Source: Bifidobacterium simiiventris (GTDB lineage Bacteria > Actinomycetota > Actinomycetes > Actinomycetales > Bifidobacteriaceae). From it: 64,000 nt of DNA. Both the position numbers and the translations under genes were made by a program. The notes below the pieces were generated by a model. It saw nothing but the letters and a program-made list of their open reading frames with translations. It was not told where the DNA came from and made no database searches. How positions within the stretch are numbered: the first letter of the stretch is position 1; every line of letters starts with the position of its first letter. Where the stretch lies: contig NZ_JAHBBG010000012.1 of assembly GCF_019331715.1 (NCBI RefSeq), positions 1 through 64,000 of the forward strand, in the 5' to 3' direction. This document shows, piece after piece, positions 43,404 to 52,833 of this stretch.

Positions 43404-44225
43404 ATGCGATACGACGCGGTGCTGTTCGATCTGTACGGCACGTTGGTGGACATCCGAACCGACGAATGGTCCGATGACGCGTGGAGCGCGTTGCGCGACG
43501 GTCTGATTTCGGTGGAGTCCGACCGCGGCCCGAGCTGGGGCGGCGGTCGCGGCTCACTGTTCGCGGACGTGTCGGCGGACGCGCATGCGGCCGTGTCCGG
43601 GCGGGCCTCGTGGCGAGATTGCGACGCCGCGACGGTGCGCGACGTGTTCAACAAGGTCGCCGCGCCGATCCGGGCCGAGGCGGTCGCGTCATACGGCAAA
43701 TGGGCGGAACCCGACCTGCTGCCGGTGTATGCGCAGATGGCCGGCGTCGGCATCTCGGCGCAGGCTTCGCGTCTGGCGTGGACGTTCCGCCAGGCCAGCA
43801 CCCGCAAGCTGCGGCTGTATCCGGGTGCGTTGCAACTGTTGGGGGACTTACACAAGGCCGGTCTGCGCGTGGTGCTCGTGAGCAACGCGCAGGCCTGCTA
43901 TACGAGGCCCGAACTGCTGAAGCTCGGCCTGAACCACGTGTTCGACCGCATCGTCATCTCCAGCGAGGAGGGCGTGCGCAAGCCATCACCCGAGATCTAT
44001 CAGCGCGCGCTGGCTCGCGAGGGGCTGCGGCCGGAACGCGCGGTCATGATCGGCAACGACGAACGGGCCGACATCATCGGCGCGCGGTCTGCCGGTATCG
44101 ATGGCATCTATCTGCGCACCGAGATCTCCCCGTCCGACGATCCGACCGTGAGTTCCTACGCGTTGCAATCGTTCGCAGGCGCCGACTATGCTGGAGTCCT
44201 GCGGTTTCTCGGGATACGTCGCTGA
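43404..44225 (+). CDS. HAD-superfamily hydrolase
   Basis: A 273-residue HAD protein. Motif I is LFDLYGTLVDI, motif II LVSNAQACYT, motif III Lys is in GVRKPSPEIY and motif IV is MIGNDERADIIGARSAG. The cap between motifs I and II is helical. It may dephosphorylate a sugar phosphate, given its coupling to the pullulanase gene, but the substrate is unknown. The start at ATG 43404 follows GAAAGG. Confidence 0.85.
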   Translation: MRYDAVLFDLYGTLVDIRTDEWSDDAWSALRDGLISVESDRGPSWGGGRGSLFADVSADAHAAVSGRASWRDCDAATVRDVFNKVAAPIRAEAVASYGKWAEPDLLPVYAQMAGVGISAQASRLAWTFRQASTRKLRLYPGALQLLGDLHKAGLRVVLVSNAQACYTRPELLKLGLNHVFDRIVISSEEGVRKPSPEIYQRALAREGLRPERAVMIGNDERADIIGARSAGIDGIYLRTEISPSDDPTVSSYALQSFAGADYAGVLRFLGIRR

Positions 44226-44344
44226 CCGTCGTACGCGTCGTACGTTGCGTTGCGCCGTATCCTGCAACGGAAGCCGTCCGAGACCGCCGATGCGTGCCGC
44301 GAACGGCATGCGCGAGGCACGCCGATTGCGAGGGAAAGGCAACC

Positions 44345-45118
44345 ATGAACGACATCGAGATGGCGAAGATCCGGCGCGAATCCGGCGAGACCAGACGGCG
44401 CAGGGGATTGAGCGTATTCCGACTCAAGGTGATCGGCGCGGTGTTCATGGCACTGTCGGTTGCGTCCACCACCGTCATCCCGCTGATTTTCGGCGCGCCC
44501 GCCGCGGATAACATGACCGGTCTGACCGCCGCGGTCGTGTGCGAGGTCGCGTCGTGGTGCGCGGTGCCGATCTATTCGTGGCTGGTCTACAACGGCTGGA
44601 AGCACACGCGCAACCGTATGCAGTATGCGGGCCGTCTGTTCGTCGTCGCGATGCTGGCCGGATTGCCGTACGACAAGATCATGACCGGGCATTGGTTCGA
44701 TGCGCACACGCACAACCCGGTGTGGGGACTGTTCTTCGCGTACGTGGTGCTGGTGGCGGTCGACTGGATCGCGCGGCACTACGCGGGCGCGGTACGTTGG
44801 GTGATGACCGTGGCACTGATCCTCGCGGGCGTACTGTGGAACGTGATGCTGCAGATTGGCGTGAGCCAGCGGGTGATGTACACGGGCGTGCTGGCCTTGG
44901 CGTTCGTGCTGGTGTTCTACTTCCTGAGCGCACATGAGAACACGATGATGTTCACCGCCGGTCTGCTTGGTGCGGTGATGTGCATCACGCCGGGCATCGG
45001 CGTGGCGTTCCTGCACTACCGCAACGACCGGCTCGGCTACGAGCAGCCATGGGCGAAGTGGGTGTTCTACGCGCTCTACCCGGCGATGCTGCTGCTTGGC
45101 GCGCTACTGACGCTGTGA
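44345..45118 (+). CDS. TraX-family membrane protein
   Basis: A 257-residue membrane protein with about seven or eight helices. The TraX family is recognised from the order of helices and the conserved segment AGLPYDKIMTGHWFDAHTHNPVWGLFFAYVVLV, then YEQPWAKWVFYALYPAMLLLGALL. TraX acetylates F pilin in E. coli; chromosomal homologues without conjugation genes, as here, have no known substrate. The N-terminal 30 residues are basic. It ends just before a five-hairpin array. Confidence 0.8.
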   Translation: MNDIEMAKIRRESGETRRRRGLSVFRLKVIGAVFMALSVASTTVIPLIFGAPAADNMTGLTAAVVCEVASWCAVPIYSWLVYNGWKHTRNRMQYAGRLFVVAMLAGLPYDKIMTGHWFDAHTHNPVWGLFFAYVVLVAVDWIARHYAGAVRWVMTVALILAGVLWNVMLQIGVSQRVMYTGVLALAFVLVFYFLSAHENTMMFTAGLLGAVMCITPGIGVAFLHYRNDRLGYEQPWAKWVFYALYPAMLLLGALLTL

Positions 45119-45594
45119 CCGATCGGTGGCGGCTAGGTCTTCCCGGTGCGCCGTCCCTTCCCGGGCTTACGGCCGTTCCGAGGTGTCAAACCGGCCGTAA
45201 GCCCGGGAAGGGACGGTTCTGATGTGGCCTGTTCCCGGGCTTACGGCCTGTTCGGGTTGTGATAACGGCCGTAAGCCCGGGGATGATGGTTGGTTGGGCC
45301 AGTTCCGGAGACCCCTTCCCGGGCATAAGGCCAGTTTGAGGGGCCGGGGAGGCCTTAAGCCCGGGAAGGGATGGGTGTTGGGTCAGTCCTGGGGTGCTCT
45401 TCCCGGGCATACGGCCGGTTTGGAAGGATAAAACGGCCGTAAGCCCGGGGATGATGGTTGGTTGAGCCGGTTCCGGAGTCCTCTTCCCGGGCATATGGCC
45501 GTTTCGAGGGGTCGGAACGGCCTTAAGCCCGGGAAGAGACGGCCCCGGTAGGTCGGTAGAGGGCTAGTTCGGGGCGGCCCTGATAGGGGTGCGG
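45119..45594. other. 476-bp gap filled by a five-hairpin array
   Basis: Between the convergent TraX-like and LacI genes. No gene; see the array at 45153-45538. Confidence 0.8.
45153..45538. repeat. Array of five hairpins sharing TTCCCGGGC(T/A)TACGGCC
   Basis: Stems at 45153-45175/45192-45214 (23 bp perfect), 45234-45248/45267-45281, 45313-45332/45351-45370, 45400-45416/45434-45449 and 45481-45503/45515-45537. Every stem reads CCCGGGC(T/A)TA(C/A/T)GGCC. Hairpins 2+3 and 4+5 form a larger direct repeat of about 168 bp, including the linker GGATGATGGTTGGTTG. No T-tract follows, so these are not ordinary terminators. Confidence 0.85.
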
Positions 45595-46614
45595 TCAGCC
45601 CTGGTATGGGGCGTCGGTGCCGCGCAGCACGAGCTGGGCGTCGACCACCTCGTGCGGGGTGGTCAGCGGCTCGCCGTTGATGAGCTTGAGCGCCTTCGTG
45701 GCGGCCGTGCGGCCCATGCCGTACGGATCCTGGCGCATGGTCGTCAGGTTGATCGTGTCGGAGTAAGGGCTGTCGTCGAAGCCGACGATCGAGTAGTCGC
45801 GCGGGGTCAGATGGCCGTAGCGGCCGAGCTTGATGACCAGCGGGATCGCCATCATGTCCATCTGGCAGCAGATCGCGTCCGGGAACTCGTCGAGCGCGAG
45901 CAGCGCGGACAGCGCGGAGTCGGCGAACGACGGGCCGCGCGGCACCGTGAGCACCTGCCAGTTGATGTCGTGCTTGTCCTGCGCGTCCTCGCAGGCGCGG
46001 ATGAAGCCGCGGGCGCGCGAGTCGATCGATGAGCTCATGGTCGCCGCCTCGGAGCATGGGTAGACAATGCGCTTGTGACCAAGGCTAATGAGGTGCTGCG
46101 TGGCCGTGTACATGCCCTTCTCGTCGTCGATGCTTACGGTCGCATCGAATCCCTCGAGCGACGGCGTGTTGATGCCGATGATCGGCACATGAATACGTTT
46201 GAGCTGTTCGACTTCATGCGGGTCGATGGCGAACGACGCGACGAACACCGCGTCGACGTTGCGACGGACCGGCAGCTCGCTGAAGAACTCATGTCGGTTC
46301 TCCGCGGTGTCGATGTGCTGGAACAGCGAGATGTCGTAGCCGGCCGGGTGCATGAGCGACTCGATGCCGGCGAACACCTGCGTGTTGAACCAGCTGGTGA
46401 TCTCCTCGTTCATGAGCATCGCGACGCGGTAGGTCTGCCCGGACTTGAGCGCGGTGGCCGAACGGGAGATGTTGAAGTCGAGTTTGTCGGCGATCTCCAG
46501 GACCTTGCGGCGGGTCTTCGCCGAGACCAGTTCCGGCCGTGTGAACGAGCGCGAGACGGTGGAGATGGAAACGCCGGCCGCCTTGGCTACCTCGTAGATG
46601 TCTGCTTTACTCAC
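45595..46614 (-). CDS. LacI-family regulator of alpha-glucan genes
   Basis: A 339-residue LacI/GalR repressor, the normal family length from GTG 46614, which follows GGAGGGCACA. The helix-turn-helix is DIYEVAKAAGVSISTVSRSFTRPELVSAKTRRKVLEIADKL. The effector domain has TYRVAMLMNEEITSWFNTQVFAGIE, GINTPSLEGFDATVSIDDEKGM and YSIVGFDDSPYSD. It is divergent from the amylopullulanase gene, with LacI-type operators between. The same operator type precedes the alpha-glucosidase and malE-like genes, so it probably controls the whole region, perhaps with maltose as inducer (as in MalR-type regulators). Confidence 0.88.
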   Translation of the reverse strand: MSKADIYEVAKAAGVSISTVSRSFTRPELVSAKTRRKVLEIADKLDFNISRSATALKSGQTYRVAMLMNEEITSWFNTQVFAGIESLMHPAGYDISLFQHIDTAENRHEFFSELPVRRNVDAVFVASFAIDPHEVEQLKRIHVPIIGINTPSLEGFDATVSIDDEKGMYTATQHLISLGHKRIVYPCSEAATMSSSIDSRARGFIRACEDAQDKHDINWQVLTVPRGPSFADSALSALLALDEFPDAICCQMDMMAIPLVIKLGRYGHLTPRDYSIVGFDDSPYSDTINLTTMRQDPYGMGRTAATKALKLINGEPLTTPHEVVDAQLVLRGTDAPYQG

Positions 46615-46724
46615 TGTGCCCTCCAAACCGGTTGGTATCGCTGACGTTGTATACCGCCGACGTCCATCGTCAGGCAATCTACCCGTTGCGCGGTATGCCA
46701 TATCACTATTGGTTCTATCATACA

Positions 46725-46878
46725 CTGCAAACGTTATCGACGCTTTCATTGATGTCAGTGGTCGCGTTGTGGTACGCTGAGCGAGACGATCATTTGCGAA
46801 CGTATGCAGATGGCAAGAGAAAATTCGGCCTTGGATTTTCCCTTGCGATCTTTTGCAAAAGAGATGCAAACGTTGTCA
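46725..46878. promoter_or_regulatory. LacI-type operators upstream of the amylopullulanase gene
   Basis: CTGCAAACGTTATCGACG (46725-46742), TTGCGAACGTATGCAG (46794-46809) and ATGCAAACGTTGTCA (46864-46878). All share GCAAACGT with the sites at 36536-36680. The rest of 46615-47037 holds no gene. Confidence 0.75.
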
Positions 46879-47037
46879 AGACAAGGGGCGCGACGATCGG
46901 CCCGGGGCGACCCGGAACACCGATCGAAACAGCCGGTTCGGCAGAACAGCCGGACCGGGAATCCCCGGGACGAAGGAATCACCTTCGGCACTCGGCTGTG
47001 CCGGAACGGGACTCAAGGATGAGATGAAAGGAAGCAC

Positions 47038-50000
47038 ATGGTCGCACGACGATTCAGTTCGTTCGCCAAACGCACTGCCGCGATAGGCATTGCGGTGGCG
47101 ATGTCCGCGACGACGGTGGCAGTGATGCCGGCGTTCGCGGACGAGACCGGCACCGCGGGGCAGTCCGCGCAAACGGTCAAGACCATCCAAACGAACGCGC
47201 AGGCCGCGAAGGCCGGAGAGAAGGACGTGATCGCCATCGCGTTCCAGACCAACTGGAACTCCGTGGCCAAGGAATGTACCGAAGTATACGGCCCCGAAGG
47301 CGTGGGCTACGTGCAGATCTCCCCGCCGCTGGAAACCATCCAGGGTACCGAGTGGTGGACCTCGTACCAGCCGGTGAGCTACAAGTTCGACTCCAAGCTG
47401 GGCACCGAGGCCGAACTCAAGACCATGATCAAGGTGTGCAACGCGGCCGGCGTCCAGGTCATCGCCGACGCGGTCATCAACCACACCACCGGCGTCGACC
47501 GCGGCACCGGCACCGGCGTCGCCGGCAGCACGTTCGACTCGAACGGCAACTTCCCCGAAATCCCGTACACCAAGGAAAACTTCCACGACTGCACCAAGAA
47601 CATCGGCGACTACACCAACGCCGACGAGGTCCAGAACTGCCGTCTGACCGGCCTGCAGGATCTCGACACCAGCCAGGAATACGTGCAGGACAAGCTCGCC
47701 GACTACATGAACCGTCTGCTGCAGCTCGGCGTCTACGGCTTCCGCGTCGACGCAGTCAAGCACATCGCCAACAAGGACGTGGCCGCGATCAAGGCCAAGC
47801 TCGCCGAAAAGTCCGGCCGCAACGCCGACGACATCTTCTTCGAGCAGGAAGTCATTGGCAACGCGAGCGAGGCCGCCGCCATCCAGCCGAGCAACTACGT
47901 CGGCAACGGCAAGGTCTCCGAATTCAACTACAACGCGCACCTGTCCGCCGCGTTCGCGTCCGACATCACCAGCGACGCCAAGGGCCTCGGCAAGATCGGC
48001 GGCAACGGCTGGCTGACCTCCGACCAGGCGGCCGTGTGGGTCACCAACTGGGACACCGAGCGCAACTCGTCCGCGATCACGTACAAGAAGGGCTCGAAGT
48101 ACCTGCTGGCGAACGCGTTCATGCTCGCGTACAACTACGGCCAGCCGCACATCTACTCCGGCTACTACTTCGACAACAACGACGACGGCGCGCCGGGCGC
48201 GACCGACACGAGCGTGCCGGACATGGTCTGCCCGACCGACGGTTCGATGACGCCGGGCACGTGGCAGTGCGCCGACCGCTGGACCGCGATCCGCGGCATG
48301 ATCGGCTTCCACAACGCGGTCAACGGCACCGACGTGAACAACTGGAAGGCGTACGACAGCAACGTGCTCGGCTTCGGCCGCGGCAACGTCGGCTATCTTG
48401 CGCTCAACAACAGCGCGAAGGATTCGACGCAGACGTTCACGACGTCGCTGCCGGCCGGCGAGTACTGCAACGTGTACGCGACCGGCGATTGCTCGCAGAC
48501 CGTCACGGTCAACGCGGACGGCACGTTCGACGCGACGCTCGCGGCGAACTCGGCCATCGCGATCTACGCCGGCGCGACCAAGGACAGCTGGACCGGCACC
48601 GCAAAGTCCGATCCGTCCGATCCCGACCTGACCGTCAACGACGAGGCCGCGAAGGCCGCCACCGACACGAGCCGCACCGTCTACTACAAGCTCCCCGACG
48701 GTTGGACGCAGGCGTACATCCACTATGGCATCAACAACTGGGCCGAGATGGGCCACGAGCTGATGGAGGACGCCGGCAACGGCTGGGTCAAGTACACGGT
48801 CGACCCGAAGGGCCAGTCGTTTGAATACGTATTCACCGATGACAACGGTAGCTGGGACAACCCGAACGGCGGCGGCAACTACACCGCGCAGGGCCACTGG
48901 ACCGCAGTCGCGAACCACGAGGCCAACGCCGGCGTGCCGGAGGACGTGAATGCCTACCAGCCCAAGACCAAGGTCGTCGTGCACTACAAGCCGGCGGATG
49001 GCGACACCGTCGCCGACCGCGGCGTGTACATGTGGGGCACCGACAAAGACGGCAAGTCGATCGCGGCCGGCTGGCACGCGTTCACCGGCGAGGACTCGTA
49101 CGGCAAGGTGTTCGAGACGACCATCGACGGCGCGTACGAGGCCGACAAGATCGGCGTGATCGTGACCACCGAAGGCTGGGACAAGGTCGGCGGCGACCGT
49201 CTGATCGACGGCTCGACCGGCACGGCCGAGATCTGGGTCGACGGTTCCGCCCCCGACACGACGCTGACCGCCGCTCCGGAAGGCTATGCCAAGGCCGCCG
49301 ACACGATCAACGTGACCATCCACTACCACCGTCTCGCCGACGACTACGCGAGCGAGGACGGCATGAAGGCGTGGGACATCTGGGGTTGGGCCGACGGCGT
49401 CAACGGCGCCGCCTACCCGTTCACGTCCCACGACGACTACGGCCTGACCGCCAAGTACACGCTCAAGGGCGGCGCCATGAGCGTGCCGCAGTTCATCGTG
49501 CGCTACGGCGGCGACGGCTGGGAAGCCAAGGACCCGGACGACAACAACCGCACCATCCCGCAGTCCGCGATCACGCTGAACGACGACGGCACGGCGAACG
49601 CCGAGATCTGGGTCGTGCAGGGCGACCCGACGATCTACACCAACGGCACGCTGTACAACGCGGCCGGCACGATCGTCTCCGCGTCGATGACCGACTTCAC
49701 GACCATCACCGCGAAGCTCAACAAGTCGATCGCCGCCGAGGATCTCGCCTCCAAGGTGTCCCTCGATGGCGCGAAGATCAAGGACGTGAAGGCCGACGGC
49801 AACACCGTCACCATCACCACTGCCGAGGAGCTGAGCGTGACCAAGCCGTACACCGTAACGATCGAGGGTTACGGCACCCAGTCCGTCTCGCTCGGTGCGA
49901 TCGTTCGCAGCGACGCATTCGATGCAAAGTATGCATACGATGGCGATGATCTCGGCGCGAACTACACGGCCGGCAAGACCACGTTCAAGCTGTGGGCGCC

Positions 50001-52503
50001 GACCGCGACCAAGGTCACGCTGCGCACGTACCGCGACTCCACCGATCCGAACGCCGAACAGACCGACGCGGTCACGCTCGACCAGTCCGGCGACAAGGGC
50101 GTGTGGACGTTCCCCGTCAAGGGCGATCTCAAGGATTACGCCTACGACTACGAGCTGACCTTCGCCGACGGCACGGTCAACACGTCCCCCGACCCGTACG
50201 CGACCGCCGCCGTGGCGAACGGCGAGCGTTCCGTCGTCCTGTCCGACGAGGAGAAGGGCGACGCGGGCGACCGCATGCCGGCGTTCAGCAAGTCGACCGA
50301 TGCGATCGTCACCGAAGCGAACGTTCGCGACATGACGATCTCGCCGACCTCCGGCGTCTCCGCCGACAAGCGCGGCAAGTACCTCGGCTTCGTCGAGGAG
50401 GGCACCACGGTCGACGGCAAGGCCGGCGCGGCGTCCACCGGCATCGACTACTTGAAGTCGCTCGGCGTGACCCACGTGCAGATCCTGCCGGTGTTCGACT
50501 ACGGTTCCGTGGACGAGACCGGCGACCTGAGCTACAACGCGGCCGGCGCGCAGAACTGGGGCTATGATCCGGAGAACTACAACGTGCCGGAAGGCTCGTA
50601 CTCCTCCGATCCGACCGACCCGGCCGCGCGCGTGACCGAGATGAAGCAGATGGTCAAGGGGCTGCACAAGAACGGCCTGCGCGTCGTGATGGACGTCGTG
50701 TACAACCACGTCTACAACGCGAGCGAGCACGCCTTCAACAAGACCGTCCCCGGCTACTACTTCCGTTACGACGCGAACGGCAACCTGACCAACGGTTCCG
50801 GCTGCGGCAACGACGTGGCCTCCGAACGCGCGATGGCCCGCAAGTACATCGTCGACTCGGTCACGTACTGGGCGAAGGCGTACAACGTCGACGGCTTCCG
50901 CTTCGACCTCATGGGCCTCATCGACCAGACCACGATGAAGGAGGTCCGCGCGGCGCTCGACAAGATCGACCCGAGCATCCTCGTCATCGGCGAAGGCTGG
51001 GACATGACCGACGCGATCGGCGACCAGGAGACCACCCAGCCCAATGCCAGCAAGGTGCCGGGCGTGGCGTTCTTCAACGACTCGCTGCGTGACGCGATCA
51101 AGGGCAGCGTGTTCTCCGACGAGGACACCGGCTTCGTGACCGGCAAGGCCGGCAAGGAGAACCTCATCGCGACCAACGTGCTCGGCTGCAACAACGCCCG
51201 CGAAGGCATCGACGACACCGGCCACTGCAACAACGGCACGGCGGATACCAACTACGGCGGCGCCGACCAGGTCGTGCAGTACGTCGAGATCCACGACAAC
51301 CTCACGCTGTACGACAAGCTCGTCAAGAGTGCGCCGGCCGACAGCGAGGAGACCCGTCTCGCGCGCGCCAAGCTCGCCGACTCGCTGATCTTCCTGTCGC
51401 AGGGCATCACCGACATGCAGTTCGGCCAGGAGTTCCTGCGCACCAAGGGTGGCAACGGCAACAGCTACAACGCGGGCGACGCGGTCAACGCGATCGACTG
51501 GAACCGCGTGGTCGAGCAGTCCGACTCGGTCGACTACGTTCGCGGCCTGATCGCGCTGCGCAAGGCGATCGGCAACCTGCACCTGAGCTCGTACGACGAC
51601 ATCGCGGCGAACATGACTGTGCTGCAGCAGTCCGACGGCGTGGTCGCGTACCAGCTCAAGGACGGCGACGACACGTACGTGGTGATCTTCAACGCGAACG
51701 AGGATGCTGCGACAGTGGCCGCCGTGCCGGCTGGCAAGTACACGACGCTTGCCGCCGACGGCAAGGTGACGCTCGAGGACGGCGCTAAGGTGACCGTGGG
51801 CGCGGACGGCTACCAGGCCGGTGCTCTGGCGGCGACCGTGCTCAAGACGGTCGCGAAGGACGACGGCGGGGACACGCCGGTCGACCCGACGCCGGACCCG
51901 GATCCGACGCCCGATCCCGAGCCGACCCCGGATCCCGAGCCGACCCCGGATCCCGAGCCGGAACCCACTCCGGATCCCGACAAGCCGGGCACCGACGATG
52001 GCGATGGCACGGATAAACCGGGTACCGACGATGGCGACGCCGATGACAACACCAAGCCGGGCGACGATGCGAACAAGCCGTCTGACGGTGACGACGACGC
52101 CGACAAGCCGGGCACCGATACCGACAAGCCGACCGACGGCGACCAGGATGATACGGATGACTCGAACAAGCCGTCCGATCAGCCGACCACTCCGGATGAT
52201 GCGAACAAGCCGTCCACGGATGACTCGAACAAGCCGACCACGGACGACGCGAACAAGCCATCGACCGACCAGTCGGACGACAAGCAGTCCGGCACCGATC
52301 AGTCCGACGGCAAGCAGCAGGCGGGCAGCAAGTCCGACTCCGGCAAGACCGACGGCAAGCAGACCGAAGCCAACGGCCAGAAGTCCGAAGGCCAGAAGGT
52401 CGCCGACACCGGCGTCTCGATCGTGAGCGCGCTCGCGATCACGCTGATGCTGGCGCTCGCCGGATCCGCCACCTTCCTCTTCACCAAGACCGAAGAGGAT
52501 TGA
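47038..52503 (+). CDS. apuB: Cell-wall-associated amylopullulanase
   Basis: A 1821-residue two-headed starch enzyme like bifidobacterial ApuB. A signal peptide ends near residue 36 (PAFADE). The N-terminal GH13 alpha-amylase shows DAVINHTTG, YGFRVDAVKHI (about 235) and FFEQEV (about 268). A CBM25-like module (about 547-624), two CBM41-like modules (about 642-739 and 755-868) and a CBM48 (about 961-1068) follow. The C-terminal GH13_14 pullulanase has VVMDVVYNHVY, GFRFDLMGLID (about 1286), VIGEGWD (about 1317) and EIHDNLTLYDKL. A Pro-Asp-Glu-Thr repeat stretch (about 1615-1740) leads to VADTGVS, a poor match to LPXTG, then a membrane helix and a short tail. AAAGGAAG precedes the ATG. Likely repressed by the adjacent LacI protein. 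Confidence 0.9.
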   Translation: MVARRFSSFAKRTAAIGIAVAMSATTVAVMPAFADETGTAGQSAQTVKTIQTNAQAAKAGEKDVIAIAFQTNWNSVAKECTEVYGPEGVGYVQISPPLETIQGTEWWTSYQPVSYKFDSKLGTEAELKTMIKVCNAAGVQVIADAVINHTTGVDRGTGTGVAGSTFDSNGNFPEIPYTKENFHDCTKNIGDYTNADEVQNCRLTGLQDLDTSQEYVQDKLADYMNRLLQLGVYGFRVDAVKHIANKDVAAIKAKLAEKSGRNADDIFFEQEVIGNASEAAAIQPSNYVGNGKVSEFNYNAHLSAAFASDITSDAKGLGKIGGNGWLTSDQAAVWVTNWDTERNSSAITYKKGSKYLLANAFMLAYNYGQPHIYSGYYFDNNDDGAPGATDTSVPDMVCPTDGSMTPGTWQCADRWTAIRGMIGFHNAVNGTDVNNWKAYDSNVLGFGRGNVGYLALNNSAKDSTQTFTTSLPAGEYCNVYATGDCSQTVTVNADGTFDATLAANSAIAIYAGATKDSWTGTAKSDPSDPDLTVNDEAAKAATDTSRTVYYKLPDGWTQAYIHYGINNWAEMGHELMEDAGNGWVKYTVDPKGQSFEYVFTDDNGSWDNPNGGGNYTAQGHWTAVANHEANAGVPEDVNAYQPKTKVVVHYKPADGDTVADRGVYMWGTDKDGKSIAAGWHAFTGEDSYGKVFETTIDGAYEADKIGVIVTTEGWDKVGGDRLIDGSTGTAEIWVDGSAPDTTLTAAPEGYAKAADTINVTIHYHRLADDYASEDGMKAWDIWGWADGVNGAAYPFTSHDDYGLTAKYTLKGGAMSVPQFIVRYGGDGWEAKDPDDNNRTIPQSAITLNDDGTANAEIWVVQGDPTIYTNGTLYNAAGTIVSASMTDFTTITAKLNKSIAAEDLASKVSLDGAKIKDVKADGNTVTITTAEELSVTKPYTVTIEGYGTQSVSLGAIVRSDAFDAKYAYDGDDLGANYTAGKTTFKLWAPTATKVTLRTYRDSTDPNAEQTDAVTLDQSGDKGVWTFPVKGDLKDYAYDYELTFADGTVNTSPDPYATAAVANGERSVVLSDEEKGDAGDRMPAFSKSTDAIVTEANVRDMTISPTSGVSADKRGKYLGFVEEGTTVDGKAGAASTGIDYLKSLGVTHVQILPVFDYGSVDETGDLSYNAAGAQNWGYDPENYNVPEGSYSSDPTDPAARVTEMKQMVKGLHKNGLRVVMDVVYNHVYNASEHAFNKTVPGYYFRYDANGNLTNGSGCGNDVASERAMARKYIVDSVTYWAKAYNVDGFRFDLMGLIDQTTMKEVRAALDKIDPSILVIGEGWDMTDAIGDQETTQPNASKVPGVAFFNDSLRDAIKGSVFSDEDTGFVTGKAGKENLIATNVLGCNNAREGIDDTGHCNNGTADTNYGGADQVVQYVEIHDNLTLYDKLVKSAPADSEETRLARAKLADSLIFLSQGITDMQFGQEFLRTKGGNGNSYNAGDAVNAIDWNRVVEQSDSVDYVRGLIALRKAIGNLHLSSYDDIAANMTVLQQSDGVVAYQLKDGDDTYVVIFNANEDAATVAAVPAGKYTTLAADGKVTLEDGAKVTVGADGYQAGALAATVLKTVAKDDGGDTPVDPTPDPDPTPDPEPTPDPEPTPDPEPEPTPDPDKPGTDDGDGTDKPGTDDGDADDNTKPGDDANKPSDGDDDADKPGTDTDKPTDGDQDDTDDSNKPSDQPTTPDDANKPSTDDSNKPTTDDANKPSTDQSDDKQSGTDQSDGKQQAGSKSDSGKTDGKQTEANGQKSEGQKVADTGVSIVSALAITLMLALAGSATFLFTKTEED

Positions 52504-52833
52504 TCGCCGCGCGGTGCAAACCGCATAGTGGCTAGATGAATTGCCCCGCTGAGACCACTCTCGGCGGGGCAATTTCATGAGCGGGCAGACGATATGCACC
52601 GCGGAGAAGAAGCCGACGCGCCAAAACGACATGACGTGTTCAACCGGGGTTCGTGTTGATGTCGACCTGGCGTTGCTTCGCGGCGATAGCGTCGGACGCG
52701 GAACTACCGGTATGGGGGTTCTCCAACGGAACCGGATGGGGGAAACGAAGTTCGATTTCGGGGGAAGGTTCAGGCGGCCGCCGCACGGATACGACAATGA
52801 TGCGGCCCACGCCATGAATGGAAGAAGATCCAT
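52504..52833. other. 330-bp gap before the alkaline phosphatase gene
   Basis: Apart from the terminator at 52543-52570 I see no gene or clear repeat. It should contain the phosphatase promoter, but I could not pick a convincing -35/-10 pair. Confidence 0.45.
52543..52576 (+). terminator. Terminator of the amylopullulanase gene
   Basis: GCCCCGCTGAGA (52543-52554) pairs with TCTCGGCGGGGC (52559-52570; one G-T pair) around a 4-base loop, then AATTTCAT. Confidence 0.8.

Noticed and set aside
42053-43885. 610-codon minus-strand frame opposite the pullulanase and HAD genes
   Set aside because: No motif or start signal; both plus-strand genes carry complete family motifs.
44345-45118. Part of a conjugative element because of TraX similarity
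   Set aside because: No other transfer gene is near; TraX-like proteins occur alone in many chromosomes.
45153-45538. CRISPR array
   Set aside because: The repeated units are hairpins with near-identical linkers, no unique spacers of constant length, and no cas genes nearby.
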